A stretch of 7,039 bases of DNA from Pseudomonadota bacterium (GTDB lineage: Bacteria; Pseudomonadota; Gammaproteobacteria; Acidiferrobacterales; UBA6901): positions 1-7,039 of the forward strand of contig JAJXUF010000151.1 in assembly GCA_021783175.1 (NCBI GenBank), written 5' to 3'. This document shows positions 1-6,749 of the stretch, piece by piece. The position numbers were made by a program, and so were the translations under genes. The notes under the pieces were generated by a model, which saw only the letters and a list, made by a program, of their open reading frames with translations, had not been told where the DNA came from and made no database searches. Every line of letters begins with the position of its first letter. The stretch's first letter is position 1.

Positions 1-129
1 CATGATGCTGGCTGAGGCGGCGACCAGAATGGTCTCCAGCAGGCGCTCGATATCGCGTTCGCTGGAAAGCGCCACACCGATGGCGTTCAATTCCTCCAGC
101 CGGTGCAGCAGTTTTTCGCCTTGCGTCAT
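1..129 (-). CDS. GAF-type signalling protein, N-terminal fragment (runs off the left edge)
   Basis: An open frame starts with ATG at 129 and stays open for 43 codons to the window edge. It begins MTQGEKLLHRLEELNAIGVA and continues with ALSSERDIERLLETIL. This 'LNxIGxALSSERDIxxLLExIL' pattern is typical of the helix that leads into a GAF domain in bacterial sensors such as HD-GYP phosphodiesterases, cyclases and histidine kinases. The output domain lies outside the window, so the activity cannot be named. The start lies 31 bases after the stop of the ATPase gene, on the same strand, which fits membership of the same operon. No strong Shine-Dalgarno sequence precedes the ATG. An in-frame TTG three codons upstream is possible but less likely. 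The coding call is fairly safe and the GAF assignment is an inference from a short stretch. Confidence 0.7.
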   Translation of the reverse strand, partial: MTQGEKLLHRLEELNAIGVALSSERDIERLLETILVAASASIM

Positions 130-160
130 GACTTTGACCAATCGCGGAATGAAATGAGAG

Positions 161-2554
161 TTACTTGATGCAAACGGCGCGCACTTGATGGATATCCGTG
201 ATACCACTCAGGACTTTTTCAATACCGTCCTGTTTCAGGGTACGCATCCCTTCTTCCAGCGCAAGCGCAAACAGCTCGGCGACCCGCGCATGCCCCTGGA
301 TGGCCTTCTTCACTGCATCGGTGCCGATCAGCAATTCGTGCAAACCGACTCGCCCGCGATAGCCCGTACCGGTACATTTTTCGCAACCCACTTTTTCGTA
401 AAGCTTGATCTGGCCTTTATCGTCTCCGAACAGCTTGACCCACTCCCCGTACAACGTCTTGTAGGCGGCGTTCGGGTCTTTCTTCCAGGTCTCGGTATTG
501 CGCATTTCCTCGGCATATTCGGTCAGCAATGCCTTGATCTCGTCCTGCGACGCGATGTGCGCTTTCTTGCAGTCCTTGCACAAGCGTTTGGCCAGACGTT
601 GCGCCAAGATACCGAGCAGGGCATCGGCAAAGTTGAACGGATCCATGCCCATGTCGAGCAGGCGAATGATGGATTCGGGCGCGCTGTTGGTGTGCAGGGT
701 GGCGAACACCAGATGGCCTGTAAGCGACGCCTCAATGCCGGTGGAGACCGTCTCCTTGTCGCGCATTTCGCCCACCATGATCACATCGGGATCGGCACGC
801 AGGAATGAGCGCATGATGGAAGCGAAGTCCAGCCCGGCCTTCTTGTTGACCTGCACCTGGCGCAAGCCTTTTTGCGTGATTTCCACCGGATCCTCCACCG
901 TCCATATCTTGGTATCCGGCGTGTTGATGTGCTTCAGGATGGAATGCAGCGTCGTCGTTTTACCCGAACCAGTCGGGCCGCAAACGAAAAACAAGCCGTA
1001 AGGTTTGCTGATGGTTTTCTTCACCAATTCCAGATTGCGCGCCGAGAAGTTCATATTTTCCAGCGGGATGGGTTCGCCGGAAGCCAGGATACGCATCACC
1101 ACGTCTTCCACGCCGCCCTGCGAAGGAATGGTCGCCACGCGCAGCTCGATATCCAGGGGGCCATATTTTTTGAACTTGATCTTGCCGTCCTGCGGCTTGC
1201 GCTTCTCGGAGATGTCGAGATCGCACATGATCTTGAGGCGGGTGATCATCGCATTGCGATAAGTGGAAGGCACTTCGATGTAGTTCAACAGCGTACCGTC
1301 CTTGCGCAGACGTATCCCCGTTTTGCCTTTGCCGGGCTGGGGTTCGATATGGATATCCGAGGCCCCCATCTTGTAGGCGTCGATGATGATCTTGTTGACC
1401 AGCTTGACCAGTTCGTTATCCGCCGCCGCACTGACTTCATCCTGGCTGGCGCCCGACTCTTCCTCGTCCCCGCTGCCCAGCGAGGTCAACAGGTCATCCA
1501 TGCTTCCCGTATCTTCAAAGCTGCCGGTGATGTCGCCCACACCGGAACTGCCGCCACCGTAGAACTGGTCGAGCGTAGCCTTGAATTCGCGCTGCGTACA
1601 GACTTTGTAGATCAACCTGCTCTTGGGGAAAATGTTGTTGACCACCCGCGAGGCCTGTATACGTTCCGGGTCGGTGGTGAGAATGACCACACCTTCCGGG
1701 GTGTCGTCCACCGGCACCCAGTGGCTGCTTGCCACATATTCGCGCTTCAGGTTGCGCAGGAGCTCGGACGGCTTGATCCGGTCCGCCTTGAGCGGTTCAT
1801 AAGGCACTCCGAAGAAACTGGACAGCGCCTTGCCCAACGCTTCCGGCTTGACCTGGAACTCATCCAGCAACACGTCTTCGACATCCACGCCCTTGCGCCG
1901 CGCGGTGCGCGTTGCCAGTTCGAACTCTGCCGCGGACATCACCGCATCGGAAACGAGGTAGTCGTATTTTGTCTTGACCGTGTTGGCCTGTTGCTGGCGC
2001 TGCTTGAGAGCGACCGCCAGGGTTTGTGCCAGTTCGCGCGCGCCCTCTTCCACCATCGATGGAAAAGGGATGCCGGCCTTGTTGTTGATGACCTGCATTA
2101 CCCCGATCAGATCCCCGCCCTCGACGTCGACGATAGGCGCAACCAGCATCTGTTTTGTACGGTAGCCGGTGCGCCTGTCTACGTCCTGAAGGAAGCGCAA
2201 CGTCGTACTTAAAGCAGCCAGTTCCTGCTCATCGTAAACATCCTTGAGATTGAGCAACTTCTTGTGGAATGCGGCGTAACCCGCGATGCTTTGCTCGGCA
2301 ATGGGCAGCTTCAGATCCTTGAACGAATTCAGACCGGTCTTGACCTTGGAGATCAGCGATGCCTTGTCTTCGCCCACCACGTAGATGGTCAGGCGGTCGG
2401 CATTGAACAAGGTGCAGATGTCCTTGCTGACGTCCAGCATGATCTCGTCGATGTTGCTGGTGGCGTGGATCTTGTTGGTTACATGATTGAGGTTCCTGGT
2501 GAACTCCAACCGCAACCCCATCTCGTTCATATTGCCTTGTACCGGACTGGCCAT
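161..2554 (-). CDS. GAF-domain GspE/PilB/PulE-family secretion or type IV pilus assembly ATPase
   Basis: Predicted cytoplasmic hexameric ATPase (797 residues) of the type II secretion/type IV pilus extension family. Residues about 20-185 form a GAF domain. Residues about 195-330 resemble the T2SSE_N/MshEN domain (FFGVPYEPL, then ELLRNLKREYV). A Gly/Ser-rich, acidic linker (about 333-378) leads to the motor domain. The motor has Walker A GPTGSGKTT (526-534), an Asp box VEDP (553-556), Walker B DPDVIMVGEMRD (588-599) and a His box SLTGHLVFATLHTN (610-623). Zinc-type cysteine pairs CKDC (659-662) and CEKC (724-727) follow, so the catalytic core looks intact. GspE and PilB usually lack a GAF domain and are about 560-570 residues long; the extra length here is mainly the GAF domain, plus the linker and a long segment between the cysteine pairs. 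The start at 2554 was chosen for the GAGGAGG six bases upstream; the frame stays open 19 codons further but that extension overlaps the preceding gene's end. No other pilus or secretion genes are in the window, so GspE, PilB and MshE roles cannot be separated. Confidence 0.93.
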   Translation of the reverse strand: MASPVQGNMNEMGLRLEFTRNLNHVTNKIHATSNIDEIMLDVSKDICTLFNADRLTIYVVGEDKASLISKVKTGLNSFKDLKLPIAEQSIAGYAAFHKKLLNLKDVYDEQELAALSTTLRFLQDVDRRTGYRTKQMLVAPIVDVEGGDLIGVMQVINNKAGIPFPSMVEEGARELAQTLAVALKQRQQQANTVKTKYDYLVSDAVMSAAEFELATRTARRKGVDVEDVLLDEFQVKPEALGKALSSFFGVPYEPLKADRIKPSELLRNLKREYVASSHWVPVDDTPEGVVILTTDPERIQASRVVNNIFPKSRLIYKVCTQREFKATLDQFYGGGSSGVGDITGSFEDTGSMDDLLTSLGSGDEEESGASQDEVSAAADNELVKLVNKIIIDAYKMGASDIHIEPQPGKGKTGIRLRKDGTLLNYIEVPSTYRNAMITRLKIMCDLDISEKRKPQDGKIKFKKYGPLDIELRVATIPSQGGVEDVVMRILASGEPIPLENMNFSARNLELVKKTISKPYGLFFVCGPTGSGKTTTLHSILKHINTPDTKIWTVEDPVEITQKGLRQVQVNKKAGLDFASIMRSFLRADPDVIMVGEMRDKETVSTGIEASLTGHLVFATLHTNSAPESIIRLLDMGMDPFNFADALLGILAQRLAKRLCKDCKKAHIASQDEIKALLTEYAEEMRNTETWKKDPNAAYKTLYGEWVKLFGDDKGQIKLYEKVGCEKCTGTGYRGRVGLHELLIGTDAVKKAIQGHARVAELFALALEEGMRTLKQDGIEKVLSGITDIHQVRAVCIK

Positions 2555-2560
2555 TCTATT

Positions 2561-2567
2561 CCTCCTC
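2561..2567 (-). promoter_or_regulatory. Strong ribosome binding site for the GAF-ATPase
   Basis: The minus strand reads GAGGAGG, followed by a six-base spacer and ATG at 2554. It is the best Shine-Dalgarno match in the window and decides the start: the 797-residue form (MASPVQGN...) rather than the longer open frame. It sits in the 26-base gap after the stop of the cyclic-nucleotide-binding/rhodanese gene. Confidence 0.85.
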
Positions 2568-2580
2568 AACCTTGCGACTG

Positions 2581-3657
2581 CTATTGTTGCTGCGCCTTGG
2601 GCACAGACCACAAACCGTTCTCCAATACATACACGTCGTATCCTGCCTGGGCCAGAATGAATGCAGCGGCTGCGCTGCGTCGTCCGCTCTGGCAGTACGC
2701 GATATACGTTGTTGCCTTGCTGAGCACCCCGATTGCGTTGCGGATGTCATTGAGCGGAACATTGATCGCTTCCGGCAACTTGTCGTACCGGTATTCCGGC
2801 GGATGGCGCACATCCATCCAGATTGCACCCTGGGCGACTTTCTTCCTGGCATCCTCGTAATTGACGCGATGCAGCAGGGGTTCCTGCATCAATTTCAGGA
2901 AATCCTGCTTCTTCAGGCGCAACAGCACACCGTTACTCTTCATTGTCACCGTGGCGTTGCGTTTGGTTTCTGAGATCAGCGCTTCCTCGCCAAAGACATC
3001 GCCCGTCTTGAGTTCGGCCAATACCAGATTGGTTCCGCCGACGAGACGCGTGACCTGGGCGCGTCCGCTTTCGATCAGGTAATAATAATCCCCGTCATCT
3101 CCCTCGCGGACGATGACATCCTTGTCCCATACCGCGATAGCCTCGATGCAGTTAAGCAGTTTACCGATATTGGCCGACGGCAGATGCGCAAACGGACTGT
3201 TGCTCAGGTTCTCCGCGCTGAACATGCCTGAATTGAGCAATCTTTTCAGCGCCGACTCCGAGCCGTCCTTCAACGCCGTCGGCCTCACGTCGTCATGATA
3301 GGCGAACTGATCCCATGTCACCATGCGGTCCAGCAGTTCGTCGTCAACGCGCAACAGCTGTACGTCGCTCAAGGCAAGCGCCGAGCGGATGGTCGGCTGG
3401 CGCTTGCCTATGGGATGACGCGCCCATTCCGAACCGGACCGGATCAGCACGCGATTGTCATCCTCGTACACCACTTCCAACTCGCCGCGCAGCAAATAGA
3501 CCGACTGCCCCGTGGGCGGATGATCCCTGAACGGGTCGCTGCCCTGCGCCACGCTTTCCACATGACAATAGTCGAGCAGTTCGCGCAGGCGCGCCGGGCT
3601 GAACGACGAGATCGGTTCCAGCGCGGCGAGCACTCTGATGTCCAGGATATCCTGCAT
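2581..3657 (-). CDS. Tandem cyclic-nucleotide-binding domain protein with C-terminal rhodanese domain
   Basis: Predicted soluble 358-residue protein that probably reads the cyclic nucleotide made by the neighbouring cyclase. Residues about 10-115 have the outline of a cyclic-nucleotide-binding fold (SVYLLRGELEVVYEDDNRV) but lack a phosphate-binding cassette. Residues about 155-265 form a second, well-conserved domain: YYYLIESGRAQVTRL, then GDVFGEEALISETKRNATV (219-237). There FGE (Glu224) and Arg233 match the residues that hold the ribose and cyclic phosphate in CRP/PKA-type domains. Residues about 275-355 are a rhodanese domain (WMDVRHPPEYR; YCQSGRRSAAAA) with active-site Cys322 in a CxxxxR loop. 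No helix-turn-helix is seen, so this is not a CRP-type transcription factor. The start ATG at 3657 lies 20 bases after the upstream stop. The frame is open about 100 codons further upstream, but that part overlaps the phosphodiesterase-like gene and reads as its shadow. Whether the rhodanese domain transfers sulfur or only serves as a regulatory module is unknown. Confidence 0.9.
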   Translation of the reverse strand: MQDILDIRVLAALEPISSFSPARLRELLDYCHVESVAQGSDPFRDHPPTGQSVYLLRGELEVVYEDDNRVLIRSGSEWARHPIGKRQPTIRSALALSDVQLLRVDDELLDRMVTWDQFAYHDDVRPTALKDGSESALKRLLNSGMFSAENLSNSPFAHLPSANIGKLLNCIEAIAVWDKDVIVREGDDGDYYYLIESGRAQVTRLVGGTNLVLAELKTGDVFGEEALISETKRNATVTMKSNGVLLRLKKQDFLKLMQEPLLHRVNYEDARKKVAQGAIWMDVRHPPEYRYDKLPEAINVPLNDIRNAIGVLSKATTYIAYCQSGRRSAAAAFILAQAGYDVYVLENGLWSVPKAQQQ

Positions 3658-3674
3658 AATGTTGTCTTCGTCCG

Positions 3675-3679
3675 CTCCT
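3675..3679 (-). promoter_or_regulatory. Possible ribosome binding site overlapping the upstream stop codon
   Basis: AGGAG on the minus strand overlaps the TAG stop (3678-3680) of the phosphodiesterase-like gene. The spacer to the ATG at 3657 is 17 bases, longer than the usual 5-10. No ATG, GTG or TTG in the right frame lies closer. Translation may instead depend on coupling to the upstream gene. Confidence 0.4.
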
Positions 3680-4442
3680 AAAATTCGAATACCTGCCCGT
3701 TTTGCAGCATCTTCGGCACAAATTTCCGCACGCACTCGCTGACTTCCTGCATCGTCAACTCGATCTCGCCGGGCTTCAGGTGAGTGATGTATATCTTGGG
3801 ATCGAGCTTGAGCTTGCCCAGCTCTTCCGCCAGCAATGAAGGGCAGAGGTGCTTGGAGATGACGGCAAGCTCCCTTTCCGCATTCGAAAAGGCCGTTTCG
3901 ATAATCAGGTATTCGAGGTTCGGGATGCGATTGACTGCTTCCCACAAGGCATCGCATGTGGTCGTGTCTCCGCTGAACACCAGGCTCTGCCTTCCGCTGT
4001 CGATCCGGAAGGCGACCGCCGGAACCACATGGTTCGCCGGCAGAGGCGTGATCTTGCGACCGCCGATGTCCACCGTCTCGCCCAGCACGATCCGCTCATA
4101 ACGCAGGATGGGCTGATGCAGGCTGGGTATTTCACTGAAATCCGGCCATATCTCCCAATTGAATACATGCTGCTTGAGGATGTTCAATGTCTCGTCGGTC
4201 GCATGAATGACCAAAGGCTGGTCGCGCATGAATCCCGCGCTGTCGATGAGCAGCGGCAGGCAAGCGATGTGATCGAGATGCGAATGAGTCACAAAGACGT
4301 GGTCGATCACGCTCATCTCGGCCAGGCTCAGATCGCCGACGCCGGTTCCGGCGTCGATCAGCACATCGTGATCGATCAGCATCGAGGTGGTGCGCAAGTT
4401 GCCCCCGATACCCCCGCTGCATCCCAATATTCTCAGTTTCAT
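3678..4442 (-). CDS. Metallo-beta-lactamase-fold hydrolase, probable class II 3',5'-cyclic-nucleotide phosphodiesterase
   Basis: Predicted cytoplasmic di-metal hydrolase of 254 residues, probably cleaving cAMP or cGMP to the 5'-monophosphate. It starts MKLRILGCSGGIGGNLRTTS. The metal-binding motif THSHLDHIACLPLL has His53, His55, Asp57 and His58, close to the class II phosphodiesterase signature (HxHLDH...). The other expected ligands are His138 (PANHVVPAV), Asp159 (FSGDTT) and His221 (THLKPGE), so the active site looks complete. No signal peptide is visible. The gene sits directly after a nucleotide cyclase and before a cyclic-nucleotide-binding protein, which favours phosphodiesterase over RNase Z or a generic MBL hydrolase. 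Start choice: ATG at 4442 is where the conserved fold begins and has a weak GGGA upstream. An in-frame ATG at 4466 (MSEAGTLT + MKLR, 262 residues) overlaps the cyclase stop as ATGA and would allow translational coupling; either could be used. The enzyme activity is inferred from motif and context. Confidence 0.88.
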   Translation of the reverse strand: MKLRILGCSGGIGGNLRTTSMLIDHDVLIDAGTGVGDLSLAEMSVIDHVFVTHSHLDHIACLPLLIDSAGFMRDQPLVIHATDETLNILKQHVFNWEIWPDFSEIPSLHQPILRYERIVLGETVDIGGRKITPLPANHVVPAVAFRIDSGRQSLVFSGDTTTCDALWEAVNRIPNLEYLIIETAFSNAERELAVISKHLCPSLLAEELGKLKLDPKIYITHLKPGEIELTMQEVSECVRKFVPKMLQNGQVFEF

Positions 4443-4462
4443 CGTCAGCGTTCCCGCTTCAC

Positions 4463-6694
4463 TCATTTCGTATTGAAGACAAACACGCCATCCCAGTTCT
4501 CGCCCGGCGGATTGTTGCGATAGTAGGCGATGCGCTCGCCGTACACTCCATACAATTTCTCCTGCGGAGCGATCTTCGACAGGCCATACAATTGCAGTTC
4601 CGCCTTGTCCCATTCCTGCTTGCGATAAAGCCTCAGCGCCTGCTGGAACAGCCTGATTTCTTCAAGCACGGAGGATTCGACCTCTCCGACCGGGCCGATT
4701 GGTTCGTAGACTGCCACCGGTTTGTCTTTTCCTTTGACGCGCACCAGATCAAGTTCGCGATAGACAAATTCCGGGGCCTCTTCTCTGGTCACCTCTCCCA
4801 CCAGCACACCGACTCCATACTCCTTGGTAATCCCTTCCAGACGCGCCGCCAGGTTCACTGCATCGCCCATCACGGTATAAGCCACGCGCACTTCGGAGCC
4901 CATGTTGCCGACGCTCACCCGTCCGGTGTTGATGCCCACGCCAATGGCAATGTTCGGCCAGCCGCGTTCCCTGAAATGCGCCTGCAGGCCGCTCAAGGCC
5001 CTCTGCATCTCCAGCCCGGCCAGCACGGCATGATAAGCGTGGCGAGAGTCCGGCAACGGCGCCCCCCAGAACGCCATGATACAGTCGCCCATGTATTTAT
5101 CAATTGTGCCGCGATGGCTGTAGATCACGCGCGAGAGAGGGGTCAGAAACTCGTTCATCAACAGGGACAATTCCCTGGGTTCGAGCCCTTCCGAGATCGT
5201 GGTGAAGCCGCGCACATCGGAGAACAGGACGGTCATTTCGCGGCTCTCGCCTTCCATCGAGACTCGCTCCGGATTCCTGCTCATCTCGTCCACCACTTCG
5301 CTCGGCACATACTGGCCGAACAAGCCGGTGATCTGGCGCTTGGTACGCTCCGTCGTAAAGTAGCCATAGGTCATGTTCAGCGCGAACAATGCCATAGCCA
5401 TGATCAAGCCGCCCGCAAAAGGCAGGGCAATATTGCCATACTCCCACAGCGAGCCGTTGACAACGACCTCAACCAGTAGCACGCCTGCCGAAAGGAACGT
5501 TCCATACGCAGGACTCAACAGGGGCAGGAGAACGGCCAATGCAACCCCTGCGGTGAGCAACATCAGCACATTCGCCCCCAACAGGTAGGGCGGGTTCTGC
5601 TTGATGTCCTGATTGAGGATGCCGCTGATCATGCTGGCATGGATCTCCACCCCGGGATAGACCTCGCCGACCGGCGTGGAGCGCATATCCATCAATCCAG
5701 GCGCGGAAGTTCCCACCAGTATGATCCTGTCTTTCAGATCTGCCAGCGGGATGCGTCCATGCAACACATCCGACACCGATATGTAACGAAAGGTGCCGCG
5801 CGCACCGCGGTAAGGCACCAGTGTACTGACCTCCGCATCCACCGGAATGCGCAGATTCCCCTGCGACGACTCCAGCGTCAGCCATTCCAGTCCGCCGTAG
5901 TTCCTGTCTTTTCCGGTCGCGTACCCCGGCGATAACCTGGGCATACCCAGCGCGGCGCGCACGACGGCAAGCGCCAGAGACTCGTAATACGCCCCATCGT
6001 ATTCGACGATCATCGGCACGCGTCGCACTACCCCGTCGAAATCGACCACGGGGTTGAAGTGCCCGGCCGATTCCGCGCTGCGCTGCAATTCCGGCAGATT
6101 CCCGCCGTAGCTGTCCCAGCGCATGAACAAGATCGGGCGCCCCCTGAAAGTACCCGCGGGAAAAACCGGCTCCGGCAGGACGCCGGAGATGCTCTTGGCG
6201 GAACCGCGCTCGCTATTGCTGAAGTAGTAACCCAGCACCACGTTTCTCTGCCTGATCTTGTCGGCGAAAAGTTTGTCGTATTCGAGATGGGGTGTGATCC
6301 GGGTCAGCACCGACTGGAACTGCGCCACGTTCTTGAACTGATTCTTCCCCAGTTCCTGAAGCACTTTCAGGCCGGAACTGTTGTCCCTTTCGACGAACGC
6401 TACGTCGAAGCCGACCACCGCAGCACCGTAATGCCCGAACAATTCGTCCATCAGCGCCGCCAGCTTGTCCCGCCCCCAAGGCCAGCGCCCTTCTTCTTTC
6501 AGGCTTTTTTCGTCGATGTCGAGAATGACGATGCGATCGTCACCCTTGTCGGGCAAGGTCAACCGCAAACGGTAATCGTAAAGTTTCGCATCGATGAACT
6601 GGACGAAGCCCAGACGGTAAAATCCGGCGGCATCGCCCACAAACAGGAGTACTAGCGAAAGTCCGAGCGCAACAAGAAGTGCGTGCTTCTTCAC
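4463..6694 (-). CDS. CHASE2-domain membrane class III adenylate/guanylate cyclase
   Basis: Predicted inner-membrane receptor cyclase (743 residues) making cAMP, or less likely cGMP, from the nucleoside triphosphate. One membrane helix (about 4-20) is followed by a periplasmic CHASE2 sensor domain (about 25-345; FIDAKLYDYRLRL near the start, ILVGTSAPGLMDMR near the end). Three membrane helices follow (about 371-393, 396-412 and 421-440). The cytoplasmic catalytic domain (about 485-665) has metal-binding Asp493 (FSDVRGFT) and Asp537 (KYMGDCIMAFW). It also has Lys533 and Thr607 at the likely purine-recognition positions of class IIIb adenylate cyclases, and transition-state Asn614 and Arg618 (NLAARLE). 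The enzyme therefore looks active and probably ATP-specific. The C-terminal tail (about 680-743) is helical, resembles a TPR hairpin, and ends with the PPGENWDGVFVF segment often seen in this family. GTG at 6694 is preferred for its upstream purine-rich GGGAGGAAGG and because it starts just before the first helix. A GTG at 6718 would add eight residues. The CHASE2 ligand is unknown. Confidence 0.92.
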   Translation of the reverse strand: MKKHALLVALGLSLVLLFVGDAAGFYRLGFVQFIDAKLYDYRLRLTLPDKGDDRIVILDIDEKSLKEEGRWPWGRDKLAALMDELFGHYGAAVVGFDVAFVERDNSSGLKVLQELGKNQFKNVAQFQSVLTRITPHLEYDKLFADKIRQRNVVLGYYFSNSERGSAKSISGVLPEPVFPAGTFRGRPILFMRWDSYGGNLPELQRSAESAGHFNPVVDFDGVVRRVPMIVEYDGAYYESLALAVVRAALGMPRLSPGYATGKDRNYGGLEWLTLESSQGNLRIPVDAEVSTLVPYRGARGTFRYISVSDVLHGRIPLADLKDRIILVGTSAPGLMDMRSTPVGEVYPGVEIHASMISGILNQDIKQNPPYLLGANVLMLLTAGVALAVLLPLLSPAYGTFLSAGVLLVEVVVNGSLWEYGNIALPFAGGLIMAMALFALNMTYGYFTTERTKRQITGLFGQYVPSEVVDEMSRNPERVSMEGESREMTVLFSDVRGFTTISEGLEPRELSLLMNEFLTPLSRVIYSHRGTIDKYMGDCIMAFWGAPLPDSRHAYHAVLAGLEMQRALSGLQAHFRERGWPNIAIGVGINTGRVSVGNMGSEVRVAYTVMGDAVNLAARLEGITKEYGVGVLVGEVTREEAPEFVYRELDLVRVKGKDKPVAVYEPIGPVGEVESSVLEEIRLFQQALRLYRKQEWDKAELQLYGLSKIAPQEKLYGVYGERIAYYRNNPPGENWDGVFVFNTK

Positions 6695-6706
6695 TTGCCC
6701 CCCCGA

Positions 6707-6716
6707 CCTTCCTCCC
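6707..6716 (-). promoter_or_regulatory. Ribosome binding site of the CHASE2 cyclase
   Basis: The minus strand reads GGGAGGAAGG, then a 12-base spacer containing seven consecutive G (6698-6704), then GTG at 6694. It supports the shorter start. If the GTG at 6718 were used, this purine-rich stretch would be coding (Gly-Gly-Arg), and that GTG has no Shine-Dalgarno sequence of its own. Confidence 0.55.
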
Positions 6717-6749
6717 ACCGGACTGCGAGCTGACTGATCACTGGGGTAA

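Noticed and set aside
872..2212. Long open frame on the plus strand (446 codons) opposite the ATPase
   Set aside because: It lies wholly antisense to a gene with intact catalytic motifs, and its His/Arg/Gln-rich translation resembles no known protein. It is a shadow of the GC-biased coding frame.
2555..2611. Nineteen-codon N-terminal extension of the ATPase
   Set aside because: It overlaps the end of the preceding gene and has no ribosome binding site, while the ATG at 2554 has a near-perfect one.
3658..3957. N-terminal 100-codon extension of the cyclic-nucleotide-binding/rhodanese gene
   Set aside because: It overlaps the end of the phosphodiesterase-like gene in another frame and its translation has no domain character. 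The ATG at 3657 gives a normal protein start.
4592..5479. Plus-strand open frame (295 codons) opposite the cyclase catalytic domain
   Set aside because: It is antisense to the conserved cyclase domain and shows no recognisable motif or ribosome binding site.
6695..6749. Possible promoter, CRP site or terminator hairpin in the 55-base gap before the cyclase
   Set aside because: Only a short TGATCA palindrome is present. There is no TGTGA-N6-TCACA site, no convincing -35/-10 pair and no GC hairpin followed by a T run.
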